Assembly: GCF_004363655.1 (NCBI RefSeq)
Contig: NZ_SNZH01000020.1
Span: 1-64,000 of the forward strand
Source: Tahibacter aquaticus
GTDB taxonomy: Bacteria > Pseudomonadota > Gammaproteobacteria > Xanthomonadales > Rhodanobacteraceae
Direction of reading: 5' to 3'
DNA: 64,000 nucleotides
Shown here: positions 45,046-54,804 of the stretch, piece after piece
Layout: each line of letters opens with the position of its first letter
Position numbering within the stretch: position 1 is the stretch's first letter
Notes under the pieces: generated by a model
The model's database searches: none
Seen by the model: the letters and a program-made list of their open reading frames with translations, nothing else
What the model was told of the DNA's origin: nothing
Made by a program: the position numbers and the translations under genes

Positions 45046-46450
45046 GGTGCTCAAGGAGCCGCTGCTCGAGTTCGGCAACGGAACGCACATCTGTCCCAGG
45101 ACGGGCATCGAGACGTTGGGGGTGTACGACAAGCGCGATGAGCTGCGGCGAAGCGAGCTGCGCATTGGGATCGTGGGTCGGGGCGAAGGCGTCGACCTTC
45201 TTGATGAATGGCTAGATCACTGCAAGCGGGGGATCCCGTCCAAGGTTGACAACAAGTTTCCCAACTTGTTCAAAGGCTTTGGCGGAATCAGCGAGCATTA
45301 TGGATTTTTTACCCGCTTGCTCTCGTCGCCTCAGTACACCCGAACGCTGCAGAAATCCGAGATCAACAAGATTGCCAAGATTACCTCGCGCGAAGACCGG
45401 GTCGTAAAATGTGTAGATCTCTATTACGAGCAGGCCAGGTTCATTTCGGAGAATCGGTCGGTCGATGTGATCATCTGTGTAGTTCCCAATGACCTGTTCG
45501 ATTCGCTGACCAAGTCCAGTGGTGCCGAGGATACTGAGCTGGTGGACCGCTATATGGAACACAATTTCCGCCGCTTGCTGAAAGCGCGATGCATGCACTT
45601 GGGCATTCCGCTGCAGCTGGTTCGCGAGAAGACGATCCTGTCGGTTAAGCCGTCGATCGACCAGCAAGACTTGGCCACGAAAGCCTGGAACTTCTGCACC
45701 GCGTTGTACTACAAAGGAAATCGGACGGTCCCGTGGCGCCTGGTGGAAGATAAGTTCAAGCCAAGGACCTGCTACATCGGTATTGGTTTCTACAAAAGTC
45801 GTGACGGAGAGACGATCTCTACGAGCTTGGCGCAGGTATTCGATGAGTTCGGGCACGGCGTGATCCTGCGCGGCGCCCCTGTGTCTATAGACAAAAATGA
45901 CCGGCATCCCTACATGGAGGAAGGCCAAGCTCACGATCTGCTCCATAGCGCCTTGGCAGAGTACGAGAATGCGCTTATGCAGAAACCTGCGCGTGTCGTC
46001 ATCCATAAGTCCAGTCGGTTCAGAGACACCGAGATTGCAGGATTCAGCCAAGTGCTAGACGCAAAGGGCATCGCCACACGAGATTTCGTTTCGATTACCT
46101 CGACAGATATTCGGCTCTTCAGTGCTAAGGAGTATCCGCCTGCTCGAGGAACACTCCTTAGCCTGACAGAGCGCGAAGGCGTGCTGTATACCAAAGGGAT
46201 CGTCGAATTCTATAAAACGTATCCAGGGATGTATATCCCTTCTCCCCTGCGTATAGAGATGTTCGACAGCGACTCCTCGTTGGAGGACATAGCAAAAGAG
46301 ATCCTGGGGTTAACGAAAATGAATTGGAACAATACTCAGCTAGACGGTCGACTGCCAATTACATTGGAGTGTGCCAATAAGGTTGGCGACATAATGAAGT
46401 ATGTAGACGCGTCACAAAAACCACAGGTCAGTTTTAGTTTTTATATGTAG
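45032..46450 (+). CDS. short prokaryotic Argonaute (MID-PIWI)
   Basis: 472 residues from ATG 45032 (or 45035), with AGGAGGG at 45020-45026; it overlaps the upstream gene and is translationally coupled to it. There is no N or PAZ domain. The MID domain (about 140-230) has GIPLQLVREKT and a downstream Lys-containing ALYYKGNRTVPW, the guide 5'-end pocket region. The PIWI domain (about 245-472) reads CYIGIGFYKS where active PIWI has an Asp (here Gly), with RVVIHKSSRF and a C-terminal LPITLECANKVGDIM. The catalytic tetrad is thus lost, as in all short pAgos. The family uses guide RNA to sense invading DNA and then triggers its APAZ partner, often killing the cell (abortive infection). Confidence 0.9.
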   Translation: MMKVKVLKEPLLEFGNGTHICPRTGIETLGVYDKRDELRRSELRIGIVGRGEGVDLLDEWLDHCKRGIPSKVDNKFPNLFKGFGGISEHYGFFTRLLSSPQYTRTLQKSEINKIAKITSREDRVVKCVDLYYEQARFISENRSVDVIICVVPNDLFDSLTKSSGAEDTELVDRYMEHNFRRLLKARCMHLGIPLQLVREKTILSVKPSIDQQDLATKAWNFCTALYYKGNRTVPWRLVEDKFKPRTCYIGIGFYKSRDGETISTSLAQVFDEFGHGVILRGAPVSIDKNDRHPYMEEGQAHDLLHSALAEYENALMQKPARVVIHKSSRFRDTEIAGFSQVLDAKGIATRDFVSITSTDIRLFSAKEYPPARGTLLSLTEREGVLYTKGIVEFYKTYPGMYIPSPLRIEMFDSDSSLEDIAKEILGLTKMNWNNTQLDGRLPITLECANKVGDIMKYVDASQKPQVSFSFYM

Positions 46451-46817
46451 CACACTTTTGGTCGCGAGGATCTCTGACCTCTAAGGATAATTTTGGTTAC
46501 AGTGATTGCGCTTCGTGAGCAAGTCGAGAGGTGCGCACCCCGGCCATCATGCCCCTTGGTCGGCAGTCGCTCCGAGCCGAACCGCCGGCCGCGCGCTCGC
46601 GTCGGGCAGGTAGGCATCTTCCCGCCGCATTTTCGCCAGTCACGCCACGCGGCGTCTTGGCGGAGCATTGCCTAGGCCATCTTGCTTGTGTCGTGGAATC
46701 TCATCCATTGCGAGTTGAGCAAGATGCGGGGAAGCACGAAATTCCGCGGACTACAGGTTGTGGCCTTCCATATTGGGACATGTCGGAAAGACATGCTGCA
46801 GAATTAGCGTGTGAACC
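46451..46817. other. no gene recognised downstream of pAgo
   Basis: 367 bases without a convincing gene on either strand. It is GC-mixed and holds no clear terminator after the pAgo stop. It likely marks the junction between the defence operon and the eroded helicase/IS21 segment. Confidence 0.5.
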
Positions 46818-47600
46818 TTAGCCCTTGTGATGCCGACGCGCAGAATCTTCCTGCTCCGCCGGCCAGTACGGTGGCTCATCATCCCACCAAACGAATGACG
46901 ACACGCAACGCTGTCCGTTGTGCCTGCCCTCGCGGATCACGAACACGCCGTCGAACTGCTTGCCCTTTGACTTGTGAATGGTCATCACCTGCACGCCTGG
47001 CGGGTCGTCGACGCCGCCGAGAATCTGGTCTTGCGCCAGAGCCATGTCGAGCGTCTCTCGCGCGTCTGTGTAGCAGCCATCCCGCCCCCAGATCGCCCCA
47101 AGCTCCGCATTGATCCGCCTGCCACGATTGAAAGCGACCAGGTAATCCAAGTTCTTCGCGGCAGTGAGCAGTTCCTGGTCCCCTGAGTCTCGAAGAAGGC
47201 GCTTCACAAAGGACCAGTCCCTCGCTGGATCACCCGTTAACGGCGACTCTCGCACCGCATCGATTACGCCCGCCACCGCCTGAACGAATCCGGCGCGAGG
47301 TTCACGCCCTTCCCGAGCGCGCGCGGCCCACAGCCGCCACTGAGCGGCTGCCGCAAGGCCGGCCGCCGCCTTCGAAGTTGCGGCGAGGAGTTCAAGTCCA
47401 AGCGCGATGTCTTCTTTGCGCGTGGCCTCTGACTTCGGCTCCAGCAGAAACGCCGCGAATCGCGCCGTCAGCATCGCCTCGGCTTCGTCGAACGCGAGCT
47501 TGTGACGCACAGGCTTGGGTTCAGTGTTCAGCGCCGCAGAAATCTTCGCCGCGGACGCACCCGAATGCGTCAGGACGCCAATGGGGGCGAACGACCGCCG
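46818..47600 (-). pseudogene. UvrD/Rep-type helicase fragment
   Basis: The frame from about 47600 down to 46818 contains PIGVLTHSGASAAKISAAL and VQVMTIHKSKGKQFDGVFVI, which is superfamily 1 helicase motif V. The expected final motif (a VGITRAR-like stretch) is missing: the protein stops soon after PYWPAEQED. The N-terminal ATPase half is also missing, because IS21-like transposase sequence lies directly upstream. It is thus a fragment broken at both ends. Such helicases partner with nucleases in defence systems, which suits the island, but the original system cannot be named. Confidence 0.65.
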
Positions 47601-47980
47601 GTCCCTGCGCAGCACCGACCAGGATGAAAGCGGCGGCCACGGGTTCTGGCGCGCGCAGGTAGGTCTGCCGCTCCAGTTCCGCGTCAGTGAGCGCCGGATC
47701 TGGCGGCCAGGTCGGCTAGAGGCCGCGAAACGCTGGAGCACGCGCACCACTGTCGAACGTACAACGCCCAACGCGCGCGCTGGCTGAGCCCTTCCTCAAG
47801 ATGTAACCGCAACAACTCACGAATCTGTCGCACGGAAGCCTCGCTTGAGCCATGGGAACCTCGCGGCAAAACCACTAGGTGACCAAGCGCCAACCGAGCG
47901 TCCGCACGGGGACCATGGATCAGAACAGCGGCGATGGCGAGTGGACTCACATGCTCCGGAACGTTGGACTCACATGCTCC
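47600..47980 (-). mobile_element. IS21-family remnant (istA 5' fragment plus end repeats)
   Basis: On the minus strand VRQIRELLRLHLEEGLSQRA, then in other frames ALGVVRSTVVRVLQRFAAS and LTDAELERQTYLRAPEPVA, together reproduce the start of an IstA transposase; at least two frameshifts separate the parts. Two direct repeats TGGACTCACATGCTCC (47942-47957 and 47965-47980, period 23) lie just upstream, as expected for the left end of IS21 elements. The rest of istA and istB are missing and helicase sequence begins directly. It is non-functional. Confidence 0.7.
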
Positions 47981-48113
47981 TCGAACCACGATGGCAGCAT
48001 TGCGCCCGAAGCGGGCTTGCGTGAGGACCGCGCCAATATGTCAGTCGCCAGTGGAACGCCCCGCTGCCAGGCCGCGGCGCTTGGTGCAGAACCAAGCGCG
48101 CGAAGAGATTGCC

Positions 48114-48551
48114 TTACTTTACGATGAGCTTGCCCTTCATGATCGCCCAGTGGCCCGGGAACGAGCAGAAGAACGAATAGTCTCCGCCGACCTTTAACGC
48201 CGAACCGGGGAATGTGGCCGCGGTCGAAGCACCGCCGCCGACCACCGAGGTATGCCCCAGCACGCGCGCGTCGCCGGCCGGCACATAGTTTGCGGCGGCA
48301 CCCGCCGTTGTCCCAGCTGTGCCTATCGCTTGCACGTCGCCGGTGGCCGCAATTACCACGTTGTGGCCCATGGAGGCGGCCGGCAGCTTGCCAATGTGTG
48401 TCAGGTTGATGGTGATGGTCTTGCACGAGGCCGAGACCGTCACCTCAGCTTTGTCGAACTTCATCGCGTCGTCGCCCTTGAGGTCGATGACGCAGTTCTC
48501 CGCGTGAACGGTTCCGGTCAACAGCAATCCCGCCAAAAGTAAAATGCGCAT
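48114..48551 (-). CDS. azurin
   Basis: 145 residues from ATG 48551, with GGGAGAAA before it. A signal peptide (MRILLLAGLLLTGTVHA) is followed by the mature AENCVIDLKGDD. Copper ligands are intact: His in SMGHNVV, then Cys, His and Met in FFCSFPGHWAIM. Azurin is a periplasmic type-1 copper electron carrier that can feed nitrite reductase. It is divergent from hemN across a 140-base gap with two FNR-type boxes, so it is probably induced under low oxygen with the denitrification genes downstream. Together with hemN it is the first gene of the anaerobic block right of the island. Confidence 0.95.
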   Translation of the reverse strand: MRILLLAGLLLTGTVHAENCVIDLKGDDAMKFDKAEVTVSASCKTITINLTHIGKLPAASMGHNVVIAATGDVQAIGTAGTTAGAAANYVPAGDARVLGHTSVVGGGASTAATFPGSALKVGGDYSFFCSFPGHWAIMKGKLIVK

Positions 48552-48606
48552 TAGCTTTCTCCCGTTGTGATTATCAAAAGTAGACGGTAGTAACGACTGC
48601 GATGCC

Positions 48607-48620
48607 TTGACGTAAATCAA
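48607..48620. promoter_or_regulatory. FNR/DNR-type box 1 (azurin/hemN)
   Basis: TTGACGTAAATCAA matches TTGAY-N4-RTCAA on both arms. It lies 56 bases from the azurin start and 72 from hemN. Confidence 0.75.
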
Positions 48621-48641
48621 GGCGAGGTTTGAATCAATGGC

Positions 48642-48655
48642 TTGATCCGCGTCAA
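48642..48655. promoter_or_regulatory. FNR/DNR-type box 2 (azurin/hemN)
   Basis: TTGATCCGCGTCAA, a full FNR-like palindrome, ends 36 bases before the hemN start. With box 1 it gives each divergent gene its own site. Confidence 0.75.
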
Positions 48656-48691
48656 TGTGAGCCGGGATTTGTGATGGCAAGGTGATGTCCC

Positions 48692-50086
48692 ATGACCATT
48701 CCCTTCGACCCCGATCTCCTCCGCCGCTACGATCGGCCCGGCCCGCGCTATACGTCGTATCCGACGGCGCCCCAGTTCGGCAGTTCCTTCAAGGCCGCGG
48801 AGATGCGAGCGCAGATCGGGCGCAGCAATGAGGATCCCATTCCGCGGGATCTCTCGCTGTATCTACATATTCCCTACTGCGCGAGCCCCTGCTTCTACTG
48901 CGGCTGTAATCGCATTATCACGCGCGATAAGGGCAAGGGCGAAGCGTACCTGTCGCGCCTGCTGCGCGAGATCGACCTCACCGCGCCCCTGCTCGATCGC
49001 GGCCGCGAGGTGGTGCAACTTCACCTGGGTGGAGGTACACCGAATTTCCTGACACCTGCCCAGCTCGGCACGTTGATGGATAGCCTGGGCCGCCAGTTTC
49101 ATTTCGCATCGCGTCGCGTCCGGGACTTTTCGATCGAACTCGACCCGCGCTTCGTGACGCCGCAGGAGATCGCCGACCTCGCGGAGCTCGGATTCAATCG
49201 CGCGAGCCTCGGCGTGCAGGATTTCGACCCCGCCGTACAGCAGGCCGTCAACCGCATCCAGAGTATCGAGCAGACGCTGACGATCATCGACGCCTGCCGC
49301 GACCAGGGCATGCGATCAGTGAATGTCGATCTGATCTACGGCCTGCCCAAGCAGACGCTCAAGGGCTTTGGCAAGACGCTCGATACCGTAATCGCGGTCG
49401 CGCCGGAGCGCTTGGCGATCTACGGGTACGCGCACTTGCCCGAGTTGTTCCGCGCGCAGCGTCAGATCGAAACGGCCGATCTTCCCACGTCCGAGGACAA
49501 GCTCGCTTTGCTGCAGCTTGCTACCGCGAAGCTGGGCGCGGCTGGCTATCTCTACATCGGCATGGATCACTTCGCGCGCCCCGAAGATGAGCTGGCTCGA
49601 GCGCAAGCGCAGGGCACCCTGCACCGCAACTTCATGGGCTACACCACGCACGCGCATACCGATCTGGTCGGTATGGGCGTGAGCGCGATCAGTCGCGTCG
49701 GCGACAGCTACTGGCAAAACTATCGCGACATCGTGGGCTGGGACGCCGCCGTCGACGCGGGCCATCTGCCAGTCTGGCGAGGACTGACGCTCAGCACAGA
49801 CGATCTTCTGCGCGAAGACGTCATCCAGCAGCTGATGTGCCACGGCGAGGTCGATGTCGCGCAAACCGAAACGCGGCACAAGATCCACTTTTCTCACTAT
49901 TTCGAGGCCGATCTCGCGCGCTTGGCTCCTTTGCAAGCCGATGGACTGGTCGAGGTGTCCCCAAAGGCCATCCAGGCCACCTCCCGAGGTCGACTGGTGT
50001 TGCGCATCATCGCCATGTGCTTCGATGCTTTCCTCCACCGCCCTGCCGCTGCAAGCGAGCCCCCACGCTATTCGCGCGTGATCTGA
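48692..50086 (+). CDS. hemN: oxygen-independent coproporphyrinogen III dehydrogenase
   Basis: 464 residues, the normal HemN length. The radical-SAM cluster motif is CASPCFYCGC (CxxxCxxC plus the extra Cys of HemN) at about 67-76, with HLGGGTPNFL and VDLIYGLPKQT further on. The enzyme decarboxylates coproporphyrinogen III to protoporphyrinogen IX without oxygen, and supports haem supply for NO reductase and cytochromes under anaerobiosis. FNR boxes lie directly upstream. Other HemN-like proteins (HemW) lack this N-terminal RYDRPGPRYTSYPTAPQF, so hemN is favoured. Confidence 0.95.
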   Translation: MTIPFDPDLLRRYDRPGPRYTSYPTAPQFGSSFKAAEMRAQIGRSNEDPIPRDLSLYLHIPYCASPCFYCGCNRIITRDKGKGEAYLSRLLREIDLTAPLLDRGREVVQLHLGGGTPNFLTPAQLGTLMDSLGRQFHFASRRVRDFSIELDPRFVTPQEIADLAELGFNRASLGVQDFDPAVQQAVNRIQSIEQTLTIIDACRDQGMRSVNVDLIYGLPKQTLKGFGKTLDTVIAVAPERLAIYGYAHLPELFRAQRQIETADLPTSEDKLALLQLATAKLGAAGYLYIGMDHFARPEDELARAQAQGTLHRNFMGYTTHAHTDLVGMGVSAISRVGDSYWQNYRDIVGWDAAVDAGHLPVWRGLTLSTDDLLREDVIQQLMCHGEVDVAQTETRHKIHFSHYFEADLARLAPLQADGLVEVSPKAIQATSRGRLVLRIIAMCFDAFLHRPAAASEPPRYSRVI

Positions 50087-50447
50087 TGTCGCCGCAGCTG
50101 CGCTGGACCGGTGTGGCCTGACGTCGGCTCGGGAGCCGTCTCTGTCGTCCTGTATCTCCGATAATGGCGATGCTCTGACCTTCTGCAGCATCTGCGCATT
50201 ATCGAGCGCGTGCATGGCTAAAGGGCTCGACCAAGTCCAAGCGCCCGATCTGCACGTGGTGGTCAAGCATGTCGGTTCGTTCGCGCCGGGCGCGCAGCTG
50301 TTTCGCGAAGTCGGTCGCGGGAGTCGCGAGCGCCTCGATCAGCCTGCTATCAGCTTGCTAGCGGTATGCCGCGCAGCTAGAGTTGGCCCGCCCCAATGTC
50401 ACAATGCGGCGTCGTTTCCGAGCCTTTTGCTGAGGGTCCTGGTGCCC

Positions 50448-50461
50448 TTGACCTAGGTCAT
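50448..50461. promoter_or_regulatory. FNR/DNR-type box upstream of NO reductase
   Basis: TTGACCTAGGTCAT, one mismatch from TTGAC-N4-GTCAA, 53 bases before the NO reductase start. The rest of the 428-base gap 50087-50514 shows no convincing gene. Confidence 0.65.
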
Positions 50462-50514
50462 GGCGGACTTTCACCCGACCGTAGAAAGTGGCTACGACAA
50501 AACTGGAGACCCTC

Positions 50515-52836
50515 ATGAGCAACACCCGCAAGCTGTGGTTGGGGCTGGCCACACTCCTGATCGCCTCGTTCGCCGTATTGCTATGGGCTGGCGGCGAAAT
50601 TTTTCGCGCGGCTCCCCCGATGCCCGAGCAAGTGGTGTCCAGTGACGGCCGAGTCATATATAGCCGGCAGGACATCGAGACCGGACGCCAAGTCTGGCAG
50701 TCGATCGGCGGCATGCAGCTCGGTTCCATCTGGGGCCATGGCGGGTATGTCGCGCCCGATTGGAGTGCGGACTGGTTGCACCGGGAAGCGATGACGCTGC
50801 TCGATCGCTGGGCGCGCGATGAAGGAGCGGCAACGTACGCGGAGCTGGGCGAGGAAAAGCAGGCTACCTTGAAAGGCCGTTTGCGCAAGCAGATGCGCAC
50901 TAACACGTACGACCCCACCTCGAAGACGATCACGGTCTCGACGGAACGCGCCGAGGCGATGGCCAACGTCGCCGCACATTACGTCAGCCTGTTCGGCAAT
51001 GACCCAGCGACCGCCGAACTGCGCGAAGCCTACGCGATGCGCAACAACACGGTCGACACCCTTGAGCACCGACGTGCGCTTACCGGCTTCTTCTGGTGGA
51101 CTGCGTGGGCCGCGGGCACAGAACGTCCCGGTACCGAAGGCCACACCTTCGCACCCGAGCGCGGGGGCGTCACGCCGAAGTTGGTGACATACACGAACAA
51201 CTGGCCGGCCGAACCGCTGATCGATAACACACCGCCACCAGCGCTGTGGGTCTGGTCGGCCTTTAGCGTGCTGTTCCTACTGGCCGGCATCGCCGCTTTG
51301 GGCTGGCATCATGCCGTGACACATGCACGCGGCGAGGAAGCCCACGTCCTCCCGGCGACCGATCCGTTCGCGGCACTGCGATTGACGCCCTCGATGCGTG
51401 CGACCGCTAAGTTTTTTTGGTTGGTCCTCGTCTTGTTCCTGGTGCAGATCGGGCTCGGCGCCATCACCGCGCATTACCAGGTTGAAGGGCAGCAAGCCTA
51501 CGGCTTTGCACTCTCCGAATATCTGCCCTACTCACTCTCGCGAACCTGGCATACGCAGCTTTCTGTCCTGTGGATCGCCGTCGCGTGGCTCGGCACGGGC
51601 CTATACATTGCACCAGCCCTGTCGGGACATGAGCCGAAGTTTCAGCGCTTCGGCGTCAACTTCCTGTTCGTGAGCCTGCTGATCATCGTGGTCGGTTCGT
51701 TCACCGGCCAATGGTTTGCGGTCATGCAAAAGCTAGGGCTCAAGCACAATTTCTGGTTCGGCCATCAGGGCTGGGAGTACGCCGATATGGGGCGCTTCTG
51801 GCAGATATACCTCTTCATCGGTTTGTTGCTGTGGCTGAGCCTAGTCGGCCGTGCTCTGTGGCCCGTCCTGCGTGGCCCCACTACCGATACCAAGTCGATC
51901 GTCGGCTTGATGTTCCTGTCGACCGTCTGCATCGGCCTGTTCTTCGCGTCCGCGTTAATGTGGGGCGAGCACACGCATATCTCAGAGGTTGAGTACTGGC
52001 GTTGGTGGCTCGTTCACCTGTGGGTGGAGGGCTTCTTCGAGGTATTCGCGACCGCGGTGATGGCGTTGATATTCACACGTCTAGGCTTGGTCAAGGCATC
52101 GAGTGCGACCGTGGCGGTGTTGTTCGCGACGATCATATTCATGTCCGGCGGCGTACTGGGCACGCTGCACCACTTGTATTTCGTCGGCACGCCCACGGCT
52201 GTCGTCGCCCTGGGTGCGAGTTTCAGTGCGCTGGAGGTCGTGCCGCTGGCCTATATCGGCTTCGAGGCGTATCACACGTGGAAGCTCGGCCGCGCCACTC
52301 CGTGGATGCAACGCTATCGCTGGCCGATCCTGTTCTTCATCTCGGTATCGTTTTGGAATCTGGTGGGTGCGGGATTGTTTGGTTTCCTGATCAATCCGCC
52401 GCTGTCGCTGTACTACATGCAGGGTCTGAACCTCACACCGCTGCATGGCCACACCGCACTCTTCGGTGTCTACGGCATGCTGGGCATCGCCCTGGTGCTG
52501 TTCTGCATGCGCGGACTGCGCGGGCAGATGCGATGGGATACGCGTGCGTTGAAACTCGCGTTCTGGGCTCTCAACATCGGCTTGGCGCTGATGGCACTGC
52601 TGACGCTCTTGCCCATCGGTACGATGCAGCTGCTGGCTGCCATTGAGCACGGCTACGCGTACGCGCGTTCGGCTGAGTTCATGCAGCGTCCTATCATCGA
52701 TCTGCTGGTGTGGATGCGGGTGCCGGGGGACACGATCTTCAGCATCGGTGCCGTCGCGCTCGCGTGGTTCGTGTTCCGGCTTTGGGTGGCGCCGCGTCAA
52801 GTAGCACTCCCGGACGCCGAGACCGACCAGGCGTGA
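50515..52836 (+). CDS. norB: quinol-dependent nitric oxide reductase (qNor)
   Basis: 773 residues from ATG 50515 with TGGAGA upstream. A long N-terminal part that replaces the NorC subunit (one helix, then a periplasmic domain with GGMQLGSIWGHGGYVAPDWSADWLHREA) is fused to the 12-helix NorB core. Metal ligands appear in EHTHISEVEYWRWWLVHLW and VEGFFEVF, and further on HGHTALFGVYGML. The enzyme reduces NO to N2O in the inner membrane with electrons from quinol, which detoxifies NO made by NirK (54805). It is the first gene after an FNR-like box, followed by SirB-like and NnrS genes. Confidence 0.95.
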   Translation: MSNTRKLWLGLATLLIASFAVLLWAGGEIFRAAPPMPEQVVSSDGRVIYSRQDIETGRQVWQSIGGMQLGSIWGHGGYVAPDWSADWLHREAMTLLDRWARDEGAATYAELGEEKQATLKGRLRKQMRTNTYDPTSKTITVSTERAEAMANVAAHYVSLFGNDPATAELREAYAMRNNTVDTLEHRRALTGFFWWTAWAAGTERPGTEGHTFAPERGGVTPKLVTYTNNWPAEPLIDNTPPPALWVWSAFSVLFLLAGIAALGWHHAVTHARGEEAHVLPATDPFAALRLTPSMRATAKFFWLVLVLFLVQIGLGAITAHYQVEGQQAYGFALSEYLPYSLSRTWHTQLSVLWIAVAWLGTGLYIAPALSGHEPKFQRFGVNFLFVSLLIIVVGSFTGQWFAVMQKLGLKHNFWFGHQGWEYADMGRFWQIYLFIGLLLWLSLVGRALWPVLRGPTTDTKSIVGLMFLSTVCIGLFFASALMWGEHTHISEVEYWRWWLVHLWVEGFFEVFATAVMALIFTRLGLVKASSATVAVLFATIIFMSGGVLGTLHHLYFVGTPTAVVALGASFSALEVVPLAYIGFEAYHTWKLGRATPWMQRYRWPILFFISVSFWNLVGAGLFGFLINPPLSLYYMQGLNLTPLHGHTALFGVYGMLGIALVLFCMRGLRGQMRWDTRALKLAFWALNIGLALMALLTLLPIGTMQLLAAIEHGYAYARSAEFMQRPIIDLLVWMRVPGDTIFSIGAVALAWFVFRLWVAPRQVALPDAETDQA

Positions 52837-52862
52837 GCCGTATCAATCGCTGACGTGTTCTC

Positions 52863-53267
52863 ATGATCGAGTTCTATTCGCAGATCAAATGGGTGCATGT
52901 CTCCGCGGTGGTATGCAGTGGGATGTTGTTCCTAGTTCGCGGATTACTGATGCTGGGCGGACGCGGCGCGTGGGTGCGCCGCACTACCGTCCGCTATCTG
53001 AGTTACACCATCGACAGTGTGCTGCTTACCGCAGCGCTGATGCTCGCCACAATGTTGCCGTCGGCGCTATTCAGTAATGGCTGGTTGGGTGTGAAGCTCG
53101 CGCTATTGGTCGTGTACATCGCTCTCGGAGTCGTGGCATTGCGCGACGGCGGGTCACCCCGCCGTCGTGCGCTGTGCTTCGCCTCCGCGCTCGTCGTCTT
53201 TGGCCTGATCGTGTCTATCGCGAGAACCCATCATCCGCTGGGCCTGTTTGCACCGTGGTTCACATGA
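52863..53267 (+). CDS. SirB-like small membrane protein
   Basis: 134 residues with four predicted helices (near 10-30, 47-66, 70-90, 105-125) and the SirB-family start MIEFYSQIKWVHVSAVVCSG with the conserved WVH and later RTHHPLG. The function of the family is not established; members often lie beside denitrification and NnrS genes. It is 26 bases after the NO reductase, so it is in the same operon. The conserved His residues might bind haem or metal. Confidence 0.8.
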   Translation: MIEFYSQIKWVHVSAVVCSGMLFLVRGLLMLGGRGAWVRRTTVRYLSYTIDSVLLTAALMLATMLPSALFSNGWLGVKLALLVVYIALGVVALRDGGSPRRRALCFASALVVFGLIVSIARTHHPLGLFAPWFT

Positions 53268-53282
53268 TCGATGCACGCGCGC

Positions 53283-53296
53283 CTGACCTGGATCAG
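53283..53296. promoter_or_regulatory. weak FNR-like palindrome before NnrS gene
   Basis: CTGACCTGGATCAG has the right spacing but imperfect arms. It is 34 bases before the NnrS start, close enough that it could act as an internal promoter site. Low certainty. Confidence 0.35.
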
Positions 53297-53330
53297 GGTG
53301 TTACGAGCGCGTCTGCGCGATGCTACCGGG

Positions 53331-54563
53331 ATGGACATGGCACGCACATCCAACGCCTATCTGCCCTCCGCAGCGCAACTTGCCGCAGCCCCTCACCGAC
53401 TGATGTTCTTCATCGGCGCGCTGAACGTCCTCGCCGCTATGGCGTGGTGGACCGCCTGTCTGATCGATGCGCGCTGGCACGTGTTCGGCATCGCAGCGCC
53501 TCCCGTCCCTGCTGGGTGGGCGCATGCCTTCGTCATGCAGTACCAAGTACTGCCGCCTTTCATCTTCGGTTTCCTGTTGACCGTGTTTCCGCGCTGGATG
53601 GGACAGGCCGAGCTCACACGATGGCACTATCTGCCGGTGGGATTGGCGCTGCTTAGCGGGCAGGTGCTGTTTCTCGTCGGCTTGGCTGGGATTCCTGTGC
53701 TCATCCATGTAGGCGTCATCAACACGCTAGCTGGATGGATTGCGGCGCTGGTGATCTTGCTACGCCTGCTGTGGCAGGACGCTGGAATGACTTGGCACGC
53801 TGTATCGTGTGCCGCCGCATTGGTACTGGGCCTGGTGGGTCTCACCCTGTTCTTCGCCTTCCTGCACAGCGGTGATGCACGCCTGCTGTTCGCTTCGATC
53901 AAGATCGGCAGCTTCGGCCTGCTGCTGCCGATCTACGTCACTGTCGCGCACCGCATGTTTCCGTTCTTCGCCGGCAACCTGTGCGTGGGATACGTGGCCT
54001 GGCGTCCGTTGTGGTTTTTGGGCGCGTTCTGGGCACTGGCCTTGGCGCATCTGGCGCTGGAACTGCGTCATGCGTATGCCTGGCTGTGGCTCGCCGATGT
54101 TCCCTTGCTGGCGCTGTGCAGCCTGTGGCTGTGGCGCACATGGCCACGCGGCAATATTCCTCCACTCTTGCGCGTATTGTTCCTGGGCTACGCGTGGCTG
54201 CCGCTGGCGCTGGCGCTCTACGCGTTGCAGAGCATCGGATACCTGCTGGACGGCCATTTCATCCTGGGCCGCGGACCCGCGCACGCGCTGTTCATCGGCT
54301 TCTTCGGCAGCCTGCTCGTCGCCATGGTGACCCGCGTCACGCAAGGGCATTCAGGACGACCTCTCGAGCTGGGGCGTGTGGCCGCGTTCGCTTTCGTCCT
54401 CATCCAGGTGGTTGCTGCGGTGCGCGTCGCCGCCGAAGTCCTACCCGATGCGCCCTTATGGCAGGCACTCGCGGCCGCCGGTTGGGTGATCGCGTTCCTG
54501 CCATGGGTGTTACGCTCCGCCTGGATCTACCTGACACCGCGCTCCGACGGGCGGGCCGGTTGA
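53331..54563 (+). CDS. nnrS: NnrS family membrane protein
   Basis: 410 residues from ATG 53331 (ATG 53337 also possible). About twelve hydrophobic helices with the NnrS signatures [51 protein letters not shown] and [25 protein letters not shown]. NnrS is a haem- and copper-containing inner-membrane protein linked to NO stress and denitrification in many proteobacteria; its exact activity is unsettled. It sits 63 bases after the SirB-like gene and before NirK. Confidence 0.9.
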   Translation: MDMARTSNAYLPSAAQLAAAPHRLMFFIGALNVLAAMAWWTACLIDARWHVFGIAAPPVPAGWAHAFVMQYQVLPPFIFGFLLTVFPRWMGQAELTRWHYLPVGLALLSGQVLFLVGLAGIPVLIHVGVINTLAGWIAALVILLRLLWQDAGMTWHAVSCAAALVLGLVGLTLFFAFLHSGDARLLFASIKIGSFGLLLPIYVTVAHRMFPFFAGNLCVGYVAWRPLWFLGAFWALALAHLALELRHAYAWLWLADVPLLALCSLWLWRTWPRGNIPPLLRVLFLGYAWLPLALALYALQSIGYLLDGHFILGRGPAHALFIGFFGSLLVAMVTRVTQGHSGRPLELGRVAAFAFVLIQVVAAVRVAAEVLPDAPLWQALAAAGWVIAFLPWVLRSAWIYLTPRSDGRAG

Positions 54564-54724
54564 GCACGCCAATCCAGCAACCCCGCCAGCGACCTGCGCG
54601 ACCGGCGTGGGCCGTTCTATCCATGCGCACTGCCGATCGGTTCGAATTCGACAATACGGCGCAGCGACCTGTGCTCCGCGCCGACCTCGGCCCAAATTTT
54701 TCTTCCGCAGCAACTGCGCACCGC

Positions 54725-54738
54725 TTGAGCTGGATCAA
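54725..54738. promoter_or_regulatory. FNR/DNR-type box upstream of nirK
   Basis: TTGAGCTGGATCAA, a near-consensus palindrome centred about 73 bases before the nirK start codon. Confidence 0.7.
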
Positions 54739-54804
54739 GGCAGATTTCCGCACCTGTGCCGAAGCTGTACCAAACGTCATCTGTTGCAGATAGAGGAAAA
54801 TGTC

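Noticed and set aside
50214-50456. 80-residue open frame between hemN and NO reductase
   Set aside because: No ribosome site, no recognisable motif and Arg-rich end; the gap is better read as regulatory sequence with an FNR-like box.
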